Below, one piece after another: positions 55,567 through 64,000 of a stretch of 64,000 nucleotides of DNA. The notes below the pieces were generated by a model. It did no database searches. It saw nothing but the letters and a program-made list of their open reading frames with translations, and was not told where the DNA came from. The stretch is from JAFGRU01 sp963665915 (GTDB lineage Bacteria; Desulfobacterota; Desulfuromonadia; Desulfuromonadales; JAAYDE01). The stretch spans positions 620,001-684,000 of the forward strand of contig CAXXSG010000002.1 in NCBI GenBank assembly GCA_963665915.2. The letters run 5' to 3'. How positions within the stretch are numbered: the stretch's first letter is position 1; each line of letters begins with the position of its first letter. Made by a program: the position numbers and the translations under genes.

Positions 55567-57207
55567 TTAGGTGGACAGGATTTTTTTGGCCACTTCGTCC
55601 TGGGCGTCGGTCATGAACGGAACACCGGTCATTTCTTCCGTTTCCCTGTTGGCGGACATGAGGTCGTCCCTGCTGATTTCAGGGAGAGAGAACTTCCGCG
55701 CACCAGCCATGAACTGCTGCAGACCGCAGGCCAGCTTGTCGGCGTAGCCGTACATGGCGACAGCGCCGTAAGAGATCTTTTTCATTTCATCGGCCCCGAC
55801 TTTTTCTTTGATGGCTTCCCACCCTGCGAAGATTTCTTCCGGGTATCGGCCGACAACCGCCACGGAAGTGGGGAGTTCATCCCACTGTCCGAAGATATCA
55901 GCACGCTTTTCAGGTTTGAATACACCTTCGATATTGCTTCCGAGGTAGCCGGCGATCATCGGAGCTCGGCCCATGCAAACCAGCTTGGTATAGGGAGCGC
56001 AAAGTGCCAGGGCTTTGTAAAGATGATCCTCCCGGGCGAAACCACCGGCCAGAGAAATATCGGGAACCTTGAATCCGGTTTTTTCAAGGAGTTTACAGTA
56101 TTCATACGTTTTGGCGTGAAGGGCCAGAGAAGGAACACCCCAGTGCTCCATCATGTTCCAGGGGCTCATGCCGGTGCCACCACCGGAACCGTCTATAGTC
56201 AGCAGGTCGAGCTTGGTTTCGGCCGCAAGGCGGAGTGACAGAGCCAAGCCTTCCATGCCGTAAGCACCGGTTTTCAGGGAGATCTGTTTGAAGCCGATGC
56301 TGCGGAGATACTTGACTGATTTGATGAAGTCCTCGCTAACTTCCGCAGCGGTATCCAGGTTGGTGGCGCCGAGACGGCTGTGGCGTGCAAAAGAGGTAAT
56401 AGCCCGGTTTTCAAAAGCTTTCTGGACTGTCGGGTCATTGGGGTTGGGATCGACAACATAACCGCGATTCGTGAGGAACTTGGCATATTCCAGATCAGTC
56501 ACCTGGATTTCCCCGCCGATGTCCTTGGCTCCCTGACCCCATTTGAGTTCGATGATGATAGCGTCCCCATATTTGTTGGCCAGATATTCGGCGACACCGT
56601 TACGGGTATCTTCGACATTCAATTGAACGATAATGGCCCCGTAGCCGTCATAGTAGCGGCGGAAATTATCGATACGCCGGTCCAATTCCGGGGCGGAAAG
56701 GACCTTGCCGTTTTTGATTTCCGATTTTTTGTCGACACCGACGACATTTTCACCGACCACGATCGGGAAGCCGCAGAGGGCGGCACCGACGGCAAAAGAG
56801 TCCCAGTAGTTGGCGGCGATAAATGTGGAACCGAGGGCTCCGGTCATGATGGGGATTCGGCATTTTGTCTTAACGTCCTGGCCGAAAGTTGATTCGACAC
56901 TGACATTCGGGAAGATACAATCGTCGGGATCATTGCTGAGTCCCGATGGCAGGCCATTGGCCCCATAGGGATAGCCATGAATGCGCAGGGCGTGATACCC
57001 GGCTCCTACAGATGTTACATTGGCAGACCCTGCAGTGGTTTTTCCAAAGTCTCTGGGGTAGAGAAGCTTACGGCCCTCGAGGCAGGCTGACCATACTTCA
57101 CATTTACCCTTGCAGTCCGCGCGGCAGAGCGTACAAAGGCCGGATTCGCAGGGAACACCCCGGTTGATGGTCCCCAAAGCGTCGTTGTTTTTGGTCCATT
57201 CTGGCAT
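55567..57207 (-). CDS. FMN-binding (archaeal-type) glutamate synthase family protein
   Basis: 546 residues. The large domain is the FMN and [3Fe-4S]-type glutamate synthase barrel: VQLNVEDTRNGVAEYL, ELKWGQGAKDIGGE, IDGSGGGTGMSPWN (about 370), LAGGFAREDHLYKAL and VCMGRAPMIAG. A Cys-rich N-terminus (CESGLCTLCRADCKGKCEVWSAC, about 18-40) suggests an Fe-S cluster. The stand-alone form is typical of archaea and deltaproteobacteria and makes glutamate from glutamine or ammonia and 2-oxoglutarate with partner subunits. ATG 57207 follows AAGGAG; 57264 is an unlikely start. Confidence 0.93.
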   Translation of the reverse strand: MPEWTKNNDALGTINRGVPCESGLCTLCRADCKGKCEVWSACLEGRKLLYPRDFGKTTAGSANVTSVGAGYHALRIHGYPYGANGLPSGLSNDPDDCIFPNVSVESTFGQDVKTKCRIPIMTGALGSTFIAANYWDSFAVGAALCGFPIVVGENVVGVDKKSEIKNGKVLSAPELDRRIDNFRRYYDGYGAIIVQLNVEDTRNGVAEYLANKYGDAIIIELKWGQGAKDIGGEIQVTDLEYAKFLTNRGYVVDPNPNDPTVQKAFENRAITSFARHSRLGATNLDTAAEVSEDFIKSVKYLRSIGFKQISLKTGAYGMEGLALSLRLAAETKLDLLTIDGSGGGTGMSPWNMMEHWGVPSLALHAKTYEYCKLLEKTGFKVPDISLAGGFAREDHLYKALALCAPYTKLVCMGRAPMIAGYLGSNIEGVFKPEKRADIFGQWDELPTSVAVVGRYPEEIFAGWEAIKEKVGADEMKKISYGAVAMYGYADKLACGLQQFMAGARKFSLPEISRDDLMSANRETEEMTGVPFMTDAQDEVAKKILST

Positions 57208-57538
57208 TTTGATTCTCCTTTTTGTTCTCCTTAAAATTAAAAACTCTTCAACACGATCTCTCACAATCGGCCTTAAATATTATAAAGGGAGATGAAATCT
57301 GTAAACCAAATTCATGAAAAGAGCAAAATTGTATTCAATATCGAAGCGAGAAAAATCATCCTGGTTGTCGTTTTTCAGCAGGTTGTTGGCAGTGGAGTCC
57401 GGGAGTGCAGATTTCATGGGATTGGCTTGCAGAGTTAAAAAAGTGAGGAGAACTTGCTTGGAAAGCATTTTGTATTAGAATAGGTCTGAAGGAAAACAAT
57501 AGACTGTAAAAATTCATATTTTTTAAAGGTTCTTTCCC

Positions 57539-57931
57539 ATGGAACATCGCGTCGAATCTTCTTCCCAGAAAATTCTCATTGTTGATGACCATACGGAAGT
57601 TCAAAAGTTGCTTGAGATTGTGCTTAAAAAAGAAGGGCGGAAATTTATTCGGGCCAGGAATGGGGAGGAGGCCATCGAAAAGGCTCGCAAAGAAATACCT
57701 GAGATTATTCTTCTGGACATCATGATGCCGGGGGGACTCGACGGTCTTGAAGTGACCCGGGTTCTTAAAAAAGACCCAATCACCGCCCATTGTTTAATTA
57801 TCACCATGACGGCCAAGGTCCAAAAAAAAGACCGTATTCTCGCCCTCCAGGCTGGAGCGGATGATTATGTCTGCAAGCCTTTCAACTTCTCCGAACTCGA
57901 AGAAAAAATCACTGGTATGTTGGGGCGTTAA
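57539..57931 (+). CDS. Single-domain response regulator
   Basis: 130 residues, a CheY-like domain with no output part. Acidic pocket VDDH, phospho-acceptor Asp in LLDIMMPGGLDG (with one residue more than usual after the MP), Thr in TMTAK and Lys in VCKPF. All catalytic residues are intact. It lies alone, so its kinase and target are unknown. Confidence 0.93.
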   Translation: MEHRVESSSQKILIVDDHTEVQKLLEIVLKKEGRKFIRARNGEEAIEKARKEIPEIILLDIMMPGGLDGLEVTRVLKKDPITAHCLIITMTAKVQKKDRILALQAGADDYVCKPFNFSELEEKITGMLGR

Positions 57932-58212
57932 GTTTTCCGGCCCAGGTGCCAGGCTCATTTTTCTCAAATATCCTGATTTCACATCTTCAGGTTGTTCTGT
58001 CCAGGCAGAGACTTCCATCGACTCAAACCGGAGTCCTATTTTATTGAATAGCTCTTATATTTGAATGATCATCTTGTAGTTCTGTCCGCTCCTGATTTCT
58101 GAAAATAATTTGACAAATGAATTTCCCAGGGCTTATGCTGTCAGGCCGTTTTAGGGATAAATGAAGAGTTTTGTGTCGGAGCTCTTTGCGGTAGAAAATT
58201 GAGGAGGAAAAA

Positions 58213-59097
58213 ATGGAAAAGTCTTCAACAACCTGTGAAAGCTGTTCACTCAAGTCGTCCTGCTCCGCCACCGGACAGAAACCGTGTGAAAACGAGGAGG
58301 AACGCCAGAAGCGACTCTTGATGGAGCGGCGTCTGGCTTCGATAAAAAACAAATTGGTGGTGATGTCGGGGAAGGGTGGGGTAGGAAAAAGCTCCACAGC
58401 CGTTAACCTGGCTCTGGCGCTGGCCGGGGAGGGGAAGAAGGTGGGTTTGCTGGATGTGGATATACACGGTCCGAGTATCCCCAAAATGCTTGCTGTGGAG
58501 GATGTTAAGCCCCGCGCTGTTAATGAACAGATTCTCCCGGTAGATTACAATGGTATTCGCGTCATGTCGACTGGATTCCTGATCCCCCAGAAGAATAATG
58601 CCATCATTCTGCGCGGACCCAAAAAGAATCTTCTGATTCAGCAGTTTATTCGGGATGTCGCCTGGGGTGAACTCGATTATCTGGTCGTTGATTGTCCGCC
58701 TGGGACGGGAGATGAACCTTTGGCCGTTTTGCAGTTGATGGGAGCCGCAACAAGAGCCGTCATCGTGACGACACCCCAGGATGTTGCGGTTCTCGACGTC
58801 AAAAAGTCCCTCACCTTTTGTGAAGAACTCAAAATTCCGGTTCTTGGTGTGATTGAAAACATGAGTGGATTTGTCTGTCCGCATTGCAATGAACTGGTGG
58901 AAATTTTCAAGAGTGGCGGTGGCCAGCAAATGGCGGAGGAGATGAAGGTCCCCTTCCTGGGGAAGATCCCTATAGACCCGGTGATAGTTGAGTCAGGGGA
59001 TAATGGAACCCCTTATGTCGTCGCTCACCCCGACACTGAGACGGCAAAAGCCATTCGGGGGATCGCTGGTAGTATTATTCAGGAGGCTGAAAAATAA
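58213..59097 (+). CDS. Mrp/NBP35-family Fe-S cluster carrier ATPase
   Basis: 294 residues. N-terminal cysteines CESCSLKSSC and C25 resemble the NBP35 Fe-S-binding tail. ATPase core: deviant Walker A SGKGGVGKSSTAVN (about 52-65), DVDIHGPSIPKML, VVDCPPGTGDEPL, and GFVCPHC near 222, which holds the bridging cluster. It moves or assembles Fe-S clusters; the isc genes are 9 kb away. GAGGAGG precedes the ATG and a strong terminator follows. Confidence 0.95.
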   Translation: MEKSSTTCESCSLKSSCSATGQKPCENEEERQKRLLMERRLASIKNKLVVMSGKGGVGKSSTAVNLALALAGEGKKVGLLDVDIHGPSIPKMLAVEDVKPRAVNEQILPVDYNGIRVMSTGFLIPQKNNAIILRGPKKNLLIQQFIRDVAWGELDYLVVDCPPGTGDEPLAVLQLMGAATRAVIVTTPQDVAVLDVKKSLTFCEELKIPVLGVIENMSGFVCPHCNELVEIFKSGGGQQMAEEMKVPFLGKIPIDPVIVESGDNGTPYVVAHPDTETAKAIRGIAGSIIQEAEK

Positions 59098-59120
59098 TAT
59101 TCGGTTTTTCGAATTTTCGA

Positions 59121-59157
59121 CCAAAAGCCACCTTTACAGGTGGCTTTTGGCGTTTTT
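59121..59157 (+). terminator. Terminator of the Mrp gene
   Basis: CCAAAAGCCACCT and AGGTGGCTTTTGG form a perfect 13-base stem around TTAC, followed by CGTTTTT. It lies between convergent genes and may serve both. Confidence 0.92.
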
Positions 59158-59207
59158 AAGTTAGAGGGACGCCAGGGGCGGCCTGGTCAAAGAAGGTGGG
59201 AAAGGGC

Positions 59208-60038
59208 TCATGCAATGTCTAATTGAAAACCGACATTTCCATATTTAAAGCGGCTCCCGAAGGCCTGATAGAGGGCAACTGCTCCCTCAAAACCGGTACA
59301 ATGGGAACAAGCGACGGTGTTGATGAAAAACTGCTGCAGTTCGGCCACCGAGGCTTCCATACGCTCGGGTCCCAAAAAGCCGAGATGGGTACCGCCAATC
59401 AGAGCATGAACCCTGTTTTCGCCGGTGTTGGAAATAGCGTGTTGAATAATGTTGATCATTCCGGCATGAGCGCAGCCAAAGATGATGGTCAGGCCCTGGT
59501 CGGAGTGGAGCACCAGGGACTGGTCGTCCGGAAACGGGTCAACGACATAGGTATTTCCGTCCCAGTACTTCTGCTTTTGGTCAGGTTTCTCAAAGGAAGT
59601 GATTCGCGGCACTTCACCTGTCAGGTAAACGCCGGGAGAAATCTCGGTAAAATCCCTGTTTAAGATGAAATTTGCGCCCAGAGAAGCCAAATACTGGCGT
59701 TTGAAGGGGATTCCCTTGAATGTGCGGGCGGCACCTTCCTCTGGTTCCAGCCATCTGTCCCTGAAAATCTCGGGATGGGCATGGACGTCCACCTGACCCT
59801 TATGTTGGAGAACTTTGGCCAGGCCTCCCGTATGATCGTCATGGCCATGGCTGATAAAAATTTTATCTATGGACCGGAGGTTTTTTCCGAATTCGAGCGC
59901 ATTGTCGACTATAAATTTTCCTGCCCCGGTGTCAAACAGGAAATTTCCCCCGGGCGTTTCGACAAAAGCTGCAAAACCATGTTCCGCGCTTCCTTTTCTG
60001 CCCACGGAATTTTCACAAAGAAGGGTGACTTTAAACAT
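59208..60038 (-). CDS. MBL-fold metallohydrolase (dihydropterin ribofuranosylaminobenzene phosphate synthase-like)
   Basis: 276 residues of the metallo-beta-lactamase fold. Metal ligands SHGHDDHTGGL (about 62-72), GCAHAGMINII near 190 and HCTGFEG near 247. The start TLLCENSVG and FLFDTGAG match the archaeal 7,8-dihydropterin-6-methyl-4-ribofuranosylaminobenzene 5'-phosphate synthase group, widespread in anaerobes. Physiological substrate here is not known. Confidence 0.88.
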   Translation of the reverse strand: MFKVTLLCENSVGRKGSAEHGFAAFVETPGGNFLFDTGAGKFIVDNALEFGKNLRSIDKIFISHGHDDHTGGLAKVLQHKGQVDVHAHPEIFRDRWLEPEEGAARTFKGIPFKRQYLASLGANFILNRDFTEISPGVYLTGEVPRITSFEKPDQKQKYWDGNTYVVDPFPDDQSLVLHSDQGLTIIFGCAHAGMINIIQHAISNTGENRVHALIGGTHLGFLGPERMEASVAELQQFFINTVACSHCTGFEGAVALYQAFGSRFKYGNVGFQLDIA

Positions 60039-60085
60039 AGTGGTTACTCCTGGTTTTCGAGATTTTCATCCAGTAGTTCAATGAA

Positions 60086-60709
60086 TCAGTCAGTTTTTGC
60101 GGGAAGTGTGGCAAAGAGATTATCCGCCAGCGAGCGGGTGGCCTCATTAAGTTCAATCCAGAACTGAGTGCGTCGCAAAAACCTGCCTTTTAAGAGGCTT
60201 GTTCCCCTGCCTTTATCGCGCCACAGTTCCTCAGGATTATTAACGGAGATCAGCCTGGCTGTTCCATTCAGACTGATGGAGGGGCCCAGGATCTCGGGTT
60301 GCCGTTCCGTGATATCCAGTCCGAAGTGAGATATGATATGGATGGCAACAACGGCATCGATATCGGCCGGGATATCCTGAGCAACCCGTGAAGGTTCCAT
60401 CATTATTGGATCGGATTGAATATCCCTGGAAGTTACGACAGGCGTGCTGAGGATTTGCGTGCGGTAACCTTTGGCTTGGAGCATCTTCTCGGTATTTCTC
60501 AGAATGATCGGGCTTAACCTGACATCCAGGGGTTCCGCATATCTGGCATCATAGGTTACGGGCATGATTCCCAGGGTGACCAGAGCTTTTTCAGCAAAAG
60601 CAGGGGATATGTGCTGGGGATCTTTGGGTACTCCCGCACAGGAAATCAGAAGGAACAAAGAGAGGCCGTAGATTAATATGATTTTTCCCCGGATCAAATG
60701 TTTTTTCAT
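60086..60709 (-). CDS. Small lipoprotein, paralogue of the one at 39251
   Basis: 207 residues with lipoprotein signal LISC (about 21-24). Shares the block order of the 39251 gene product: TLGIMPVTYDARYAEPL, ILRNTEKMLQAKGYR, DAVVAIHIISHFGLDITER, NGTARLISVNNPEELWRDK. ATG 60709 follows GGAGGTAATC directly; a longer frame to 60751 lacks this. Probably an outer-membrane lipoprotein of the CsgG/GNA1162-like type; role unknown. Confidence 0.75.
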   Translation of the reverse strand: MKKHLIRGKIILIYGLSLFLLISCAGVPKDPQHISPAFAEKALVTLGIMPVTYDARYAEPLDVRLSPIILRNTEKMLQAKGYRTQILSTPVVTSRDIQSDPIMMEPSRVAQDIPADIDAVVAIHIISHFGLDITERQPEILGPSISLNGTARLISVNNPEELWRDKGRGTSLLKGRFLRRTQFWIELNEATRSLADNLFATLPAKTD

Positions 60710-60922
60710 GATTACCTCCGGTTTTCGAATGCAAAAAATGGTAACGATCAAATTCTAAAGAATTATACACGACCTTGGCAAAATATCATGGTTGAAAAAT
60801 TTTGTGTTTAATTCGATTAATGATTTCAATTCATATGGAATTTTAGCCCTAAACATGTTATGTCTTCGGCATCAAATTCTGTTTCGAGGGCCTTGCAGAT
60901 CCCAAAAAAGAAAGGAAAGTGA

Positions 60923-61624
60923 ATGAAAAAGACATCCATCTTCTCCATCGTTTTTTTAGCTATATGGGTCATTGCCGCCAGTTGCAGTGTTGCGGAAGAA
61001 CCGAAAAAACCTGAAGGCCCTGAAGAACAAGTCAGCTATTCTCTGGGACTCAACATCGGCAAAGGTTTTAAGGCGCAGGGCATAAAGGTCAAGTCCGATT
61101 CGTTCTTGAAGGGTCTAAATGACGGCTTGAGTGATGCCACCCCTCTTTTGACGGAAGCTGAAATGAAGGCGGCCATGGAATCTCTGAGGGCCGAACTCCA
61201 AAAAAAGCAGATGGCCAAACTTGATGAAATCGGCCAGAAAAATTTGCAGGAAAGTAAAGAGTTTTTTGCCAAGAACAAGGATGAAAAAGGTGTTGTGACT
61301 CTTCCTAGTGGCCTCCAGTACATTGTCGAAAAAGAAGGGAATGGCAAAAGCCCGGCGAAGGAAGACTCGGTTACGGTACACTATCGCGGCACTCTCCTCA
61401 GCGGCCAGGAGTTCGACAGTTCCTTCAAGCGTGGGCAGCCCGCGACTTTTAAGGTGGGGGGTGTCATTCCCGGGTGGACTGAAGCCCTTCAGCTGATGAA
61501 AGAAGGGGCAAAATGGAAGCTCTTTGTCCCCCCCGGTCTGGCTTACGCGGAACGAGGTGCCGGTGCCGTTATCCCTCCTAATTCCGCCTTGATATTTGAC
61601 GTTGAACTTTTAAAAGTAAACTGA
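60923..61624 (+). CDS. fkpA: FKBP-type peptidyl-prolyl isomerase lipoprotein (FkpA/Mip-like)
   Basis: 233 residues: lipoprotein signal AASC (about 18-21), FKBP N-terminal dimerisation helices (YSLGLNIGKGFKAQGIKV, long helix 75-110), and C-terminal FKBP domain (VTVHYRGTLLSGQEFDSSF, GGVIPGWTEALQLMKEGAKWKLFVPPGLAY). It assists folding of exported proteins. AGAAAGGAAAG precedes the ATG. Followed by a terminator, so monocistronic. Confidence 0.95.
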   Translation: MKKTSIFSIVFLAIWVIAASCSVAEEPKKPEGPEEQVSYSLGLNIGKGFKAQGIKVKSDSFLKGLNDGLSDATPLLTEAEMKAAMESLRAELQKKQMAKLDEIGQKNLQESKEFFAKNKDEKGVVTLPSGLQYIVEKEGNGKSPAKEDSVTVHYRGTLLSGQEFDSSFKRGQPATFKVGGVIPGWTEALQLMKEGAKWKLFVPPGLAYAERGAGAVIPPNSALIFDVELLKVN

Positions 61625-61629
61625 TTGAT

Positions 61630-61671
61630 AAAAGGCCGTTTTTCTCGTTTCGCCGGAAAGACGGCCTTTTT
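61630..61671 (+). terminator. Terminator of the FKBP gene
   Basis: AAAAGGCCGT (61630-61639) and ACGGCCTTTT (61661-61670) form a perfect ten-base stem around a 21-base loop, followed by T. Five bases after the stop codon. Confidence 0.8.
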
Positions 61672-61787
61672 GCGTGTGAAGGTTGACCGCGGGGTACCAG
61701 CTATTCTCCTGCCTTGACAAAACCTTCCAGGGTGACTATTTATGTGTGGTTAGATTAATAAAAAACAGGGGGAGGAAAAACGGGAAA

Positions 61788-63641
61788 ATGACTGACCAGA
61801 CAAATATTGAAAAAGGGACCATCTCCATAAATACCGAGAATATCTTTCCGATTATTAAAAAATGGCTCTACAGTGATAAGGATATTTTCCTCCGGGAACT
61901 GGTTTCCAATGCCATTGACGCCATCAGCAAGCTCCAGCATGTCAACATTGTCGAACAGCTGAAACTGGTGGAGGATTATGCCGTCGATATTTCCGTCGAT
62001 AAAGACCGGGGCACTTTGACCGTCAAGGATAACGGCATCGGTATGACAGCCGATGAAGTACGGCGCTACATCAATCAGGTCGCTTTTTCCTCCGCTGAGG
62101 AATTTGTCAAAAAATTCAAGGATATCGAAGACACCAATCAGATAATCGGGCATTTCGGCCTCGGTTTTTATTCGACATTCATGGTTTCGAAAAACGTCGA
62201 AATTCGCACACTATCCTACCAGGATGGGGCCAGCGGTGTTCATTGGAGTTGTGACGGCAGCACCTCCTATGAACTGGAAGAGGTTGACAAGAAGGACCGC
62301 GGGAGCGAAATTACCCTCCATCTCTCTGACGAGGAAAAAGAGTTTCTGGACCCGGTCAGGATCCGTGAAATTCTTAAAAAATATTGTAACTTTCTCCAGT
62401 ATCCGATTCGTCTTGCCGGCGACCAGGTCAACGACAGGAATCCCCTCTGGACGAAAACCCCCAGCGACGTCAGCGAGGAAGACTACAAGACGTTTTACCA
62501 GAAGCTCTATCCCTTTGCGGAGGAGCCGCTTTTCTGGATTCACCTCAATATCGATTTTCCATTCAATCTCAAAGGGATCCTTTACTTCCCCAAGCTCAAC
62601 ACCGAATTTGATGTTTCCAAATCCCATATCAAGCTTTTCTGCAATCAGGTTTTTGTTACCGACAACTGTCCCGAACTGATTCCCGAATTTCTCACCCCTC
62701 TGCAGGGATGCCTGGATGCTCCGGACCTGCCCCTCAATGTATCCCGCAGTTATCTTCAGAACGAGCCTCAGGTGAGAAAAATCCGCGAGGTTATTGCCGG
62801 CCGGGTGGCGTCCAAAGTCAACGACCTTGGCAAGGGCGAAAAGGAAGTTTTTGGAAAGATATGGGAGGATATTCACACCTTTGTCAAATACGGCATGATT
62901 CGCGACGAGAAATTCCATGATAAAGTCAAAGATCAGATTATTTACCGAATTGCCGGCGGGAAAGAATACACGACGCTGCCTGATTACCTTCAGCGCGCCG
63001 CGGCCAGTCATGAAAACAAGGTTTTTTACTCCAATGATGAGGCGGCACAAACCACCTACCTGAAACTTTTCAAAAAGCAGGAAATGGAGGTTCTCGTTCT
63101 GGATGCCCTTATTGACAGCCATTTCATCCAACATCTCGAGATGAAAAATCCTGATGTCACCTTCAAGCGGGTCGATTCGGAACTTACTGAAAACCTGCTC
63201 GAGGCGGGGGAAGAGAAAAAGATCATCACCGGTCCTGACCAGAAAAGTGATGACGAGAGGGTTGAGGCGATATTCAAGGAAATCCTGGTTGAGAAGAGTC
63301 ATCAGGTCAAGGTTCAGGGTCTGAAGGACGACTCAGTGCCGGCCGTGATTCTCCTCCCTGAGGAGAATCGGCGCATGCAGGAACTGACGCGCATGATGGG
63401 TGCCAAAGAGATGGATCCATTCAAGGAGAGCACTTTCCTGGTCAATTCCGCCAACCCCCTGGTGAAAAATCTGTTGCGCATTGATCAGGCCGGTAAAAAG
63501 GAGGATGCGCGGCTTCTTATCGATCAGATTTACGATCTTGCGTATCTTTCCCACAAAACTTTTGACAAAGAACGGATGGAGGCATTTCTCGAACGCAGCA
63601 ATAAAGTTCTGGAAATGCTTAGCCGTGAGATCAAAGAATAG
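61788..63641 (+). CDS. htpG: Molecular chaperone HtpG (Hsp90)
   Basis: 617 residues. ATP-dependent chaperone. N-terminal GHKL ATPase with ELVSNAIDAISK (near 33), DNGIGM (near 81), GHFGLGFYSTFMV (near 121); middle domain with the catalytic-loop Arg (SRSYLQNEPQVRKI near 320); C-terminal dimer domain. ATG 61788 follows GGGGGAGG; the longer frame to 61683 has no family match. Slightly shorter than E. coli HtpG, as usual outside enterobacteria. Confidence 0.97.
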   Translation: MTDQTNIEKGTISINTENIFPIIKKWLYSDKDIFLRELVSNAIDAISKLQHVNIVEQLKLVEDYAVDISVDKDRGTLTVKDNGIGMTADEVRRYINQVAFSSAEEFVKKFKDIEDTNQIIGHFGLGFYSTFMVSKNVEIRTLSYQDGASGVHWSCDGSTSYELEEVDKKDRGSEITLHLSDEEKEFLDPVRIREILKKYCNFLQYPIRLAGDQVNDRNPLWTKTPSDVSEEDYKTFYQKLYPFAEEPLFWIHLNIDFPFNLKGILYFPKLNTEFDVSKSHIKLFCNQVFVTDNCPELIPEFLTPLQGCLDAPDLPLNVSRSYLQNEPQVRKIREVIAGRVASKVNDLGKGEKEVFGKIWEDIHTFVKYGMIRDEKFHDKVKDQIIYRIAGGKEYTTLPDYLQRAAASHENKVFYSNDEAAQTTYLKLFKKQEMEVLVLDALIDSHFIQHLEMKNPDVTFKRVDSELTENLLEAGEEKKIITGPDQKSDDERVEAIFKEILVEKSHQVKVQGLKDDSVPAVILLPEENRRMQELTRMMGAKEMDPFKESTFLVNSANPLVKNLLRIDQAGKKEDARLLIDQIYDLAYLSHKTFDKERMEAFLERSNKVLEMLSREIKE

Positions 63642-63671
63642 ATAAGTTCTGTCACAGCATACTGAGCGTAT

Positions 63672-63704
63672 GGGGGGACGGAAAATTGTTCCCCCTATTT
63701 TTTT
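63672..63704 (+). terminator. Terminator of htpG
   Basis: GGGGGGAC and GTTCCCCC pair through eight bases with one G-T, around GGAAAATT-type loop bases, then TATTTTTTTT. About 30 bases after the htpG stop. Confidence 0.75.
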
Positions 63705-63869
63705 GAAGTTTCCTTTGTCGCAATACTTGGGGCTTCCTCTTGACGGAGGTCAAAAGCTGCTGTATACAGAGATTGATGTGGCCCTAGCGATGGTTTATTG
63801 GGCCGTTGTGGTTTTAACATTTTTGATGGTAATTTTTTGCTTATTACACGTTTTGGAAAGGGTAAGAAA

Positions 63870-64000
63870 ATGGCCGAACATCCTCTCGAGTTTATCGGCA
63901 ACAGTGCCGTTCTTCACTCCGACGGAAGGGTCTGCGAGACCCCCGAGGATTTCATCCGGAGCCCGCATTTTCGACAGGTTCTGGACGCTTATATAGACGG
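63870..64000 (+). CDS. Start of an unrecognised gene, cut by the window end
   Basis: ATG 63870 has AAAGG nine bases before it, and the frame stays open for 43 codons to the edge (MAEHPLEFIGNSAVLHSDGR at the start). Soluble, no signal peptide. Too short to assign. Confidence 0.6.
   Translation, partial: MAEHPLEFIGNSAVLHSDGRVCETPEDFIRSPHFRQVLDAYID

Noticed and set aside
63670..63996. 108-codon frame after htpG
   Set aside because: It starts in the htpG terminator hairpin and overlaps a better-supported start at 63870 in another frame.

Overview
The window is a chromosomal stretch of a Gram-negative bacterium with roughly 50% GC. The gene mix suggests a deltaproteobacterium, perhaps Desulfuromonadales-like: an archaeal-type FMN glutamate synthase, a receiver-PilZ protein, many degenerate c-di-GMP and cyclic-nucleotide signalling domains, polyphosphate genes with CHAD and ParA, a cysE-rrf2-iscS-iscU operon, and LPS-type envelope genes. 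That assignment is inferred from gene content only. I see no CRISPR array, rRNA, prophage or plasmid functions. There is one tRNA, and mobile DNA is limited to two decayed transposase remnants (IS30-like and IS630-like).

Layout. 0-8.3 kb: the end of a cystathionine beta-lyase gene, a VanZ-like membrane protein, an S4 RNA-binding protein, a GAF/cyclase-like protein with a damaged active site, signal peptidase I, and lemA with two TPM-domain proteins. 8.3-12.7 kb: sfsA, the copper ATPase copA, a broken SRAP gene and a DUF202-like protein. 13-18.6 kb: a complete minus-strand histidine-degradation cluster hutU-hutH-hutI-hutG, with a diverged ~135-bp repeat after hutG and again between hutH and hutU. 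19-28.8 kb: a minus-strand envelope region. A histidine kinase and sigma54-type regulator lie upstream of an LtaS-like enzyme, a PAP2 phosphatase and a YejM-like enzyme; beyond an IS30 remnant come a Kdo/WaaP-like kinase and a tyrosine-phosphatase-like protein. A good sigma54 promoter and a palindrome at an enhancer-like distance lie just downstream of the regulator gene.

29-37 kb: a polyphosphate island. A frameshifted ppx diverges from ppk1, which is followed by a CYTH/CHAD protein, an orphan ParA ATPase, a stand-alone CYTH protein, a SixA phosphatase, a small zinc-ribbon protein and tRNA-Thr(CGT). The chd-parA genes overlap, which suggests a polyP-granule positioning function; this is the most attractive candidate for an undescribed system here. 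37-46 kb: an FG-GAP lipoprotein, an IS630 remnant, a small lipoprotein, a PilZ protein, galE, an orphan OppC-type permease, mutM, a nitroreductase and a degenerate REC-GGDEF protein. 46.4-51.8 kb: a tight cysE-rrf2-iscS-iscU-mnmA-mtaB operon preceded by a close match to the IscR type 1 operator, linking cysteine supply, Fe-S assembly and tRNA thiolation. 51.8-64 kb: a PKD-repeat surface protein, membrane proteins of unknown function, FMN glutamate synthase, a single-domain response regulator, an Mrp/NBP35 ATPase, an MBL-fold enzyme, a second copy of the small lipoprotein family, an FKBP isomerase, htpG and the start of an unknown gene running off the end.
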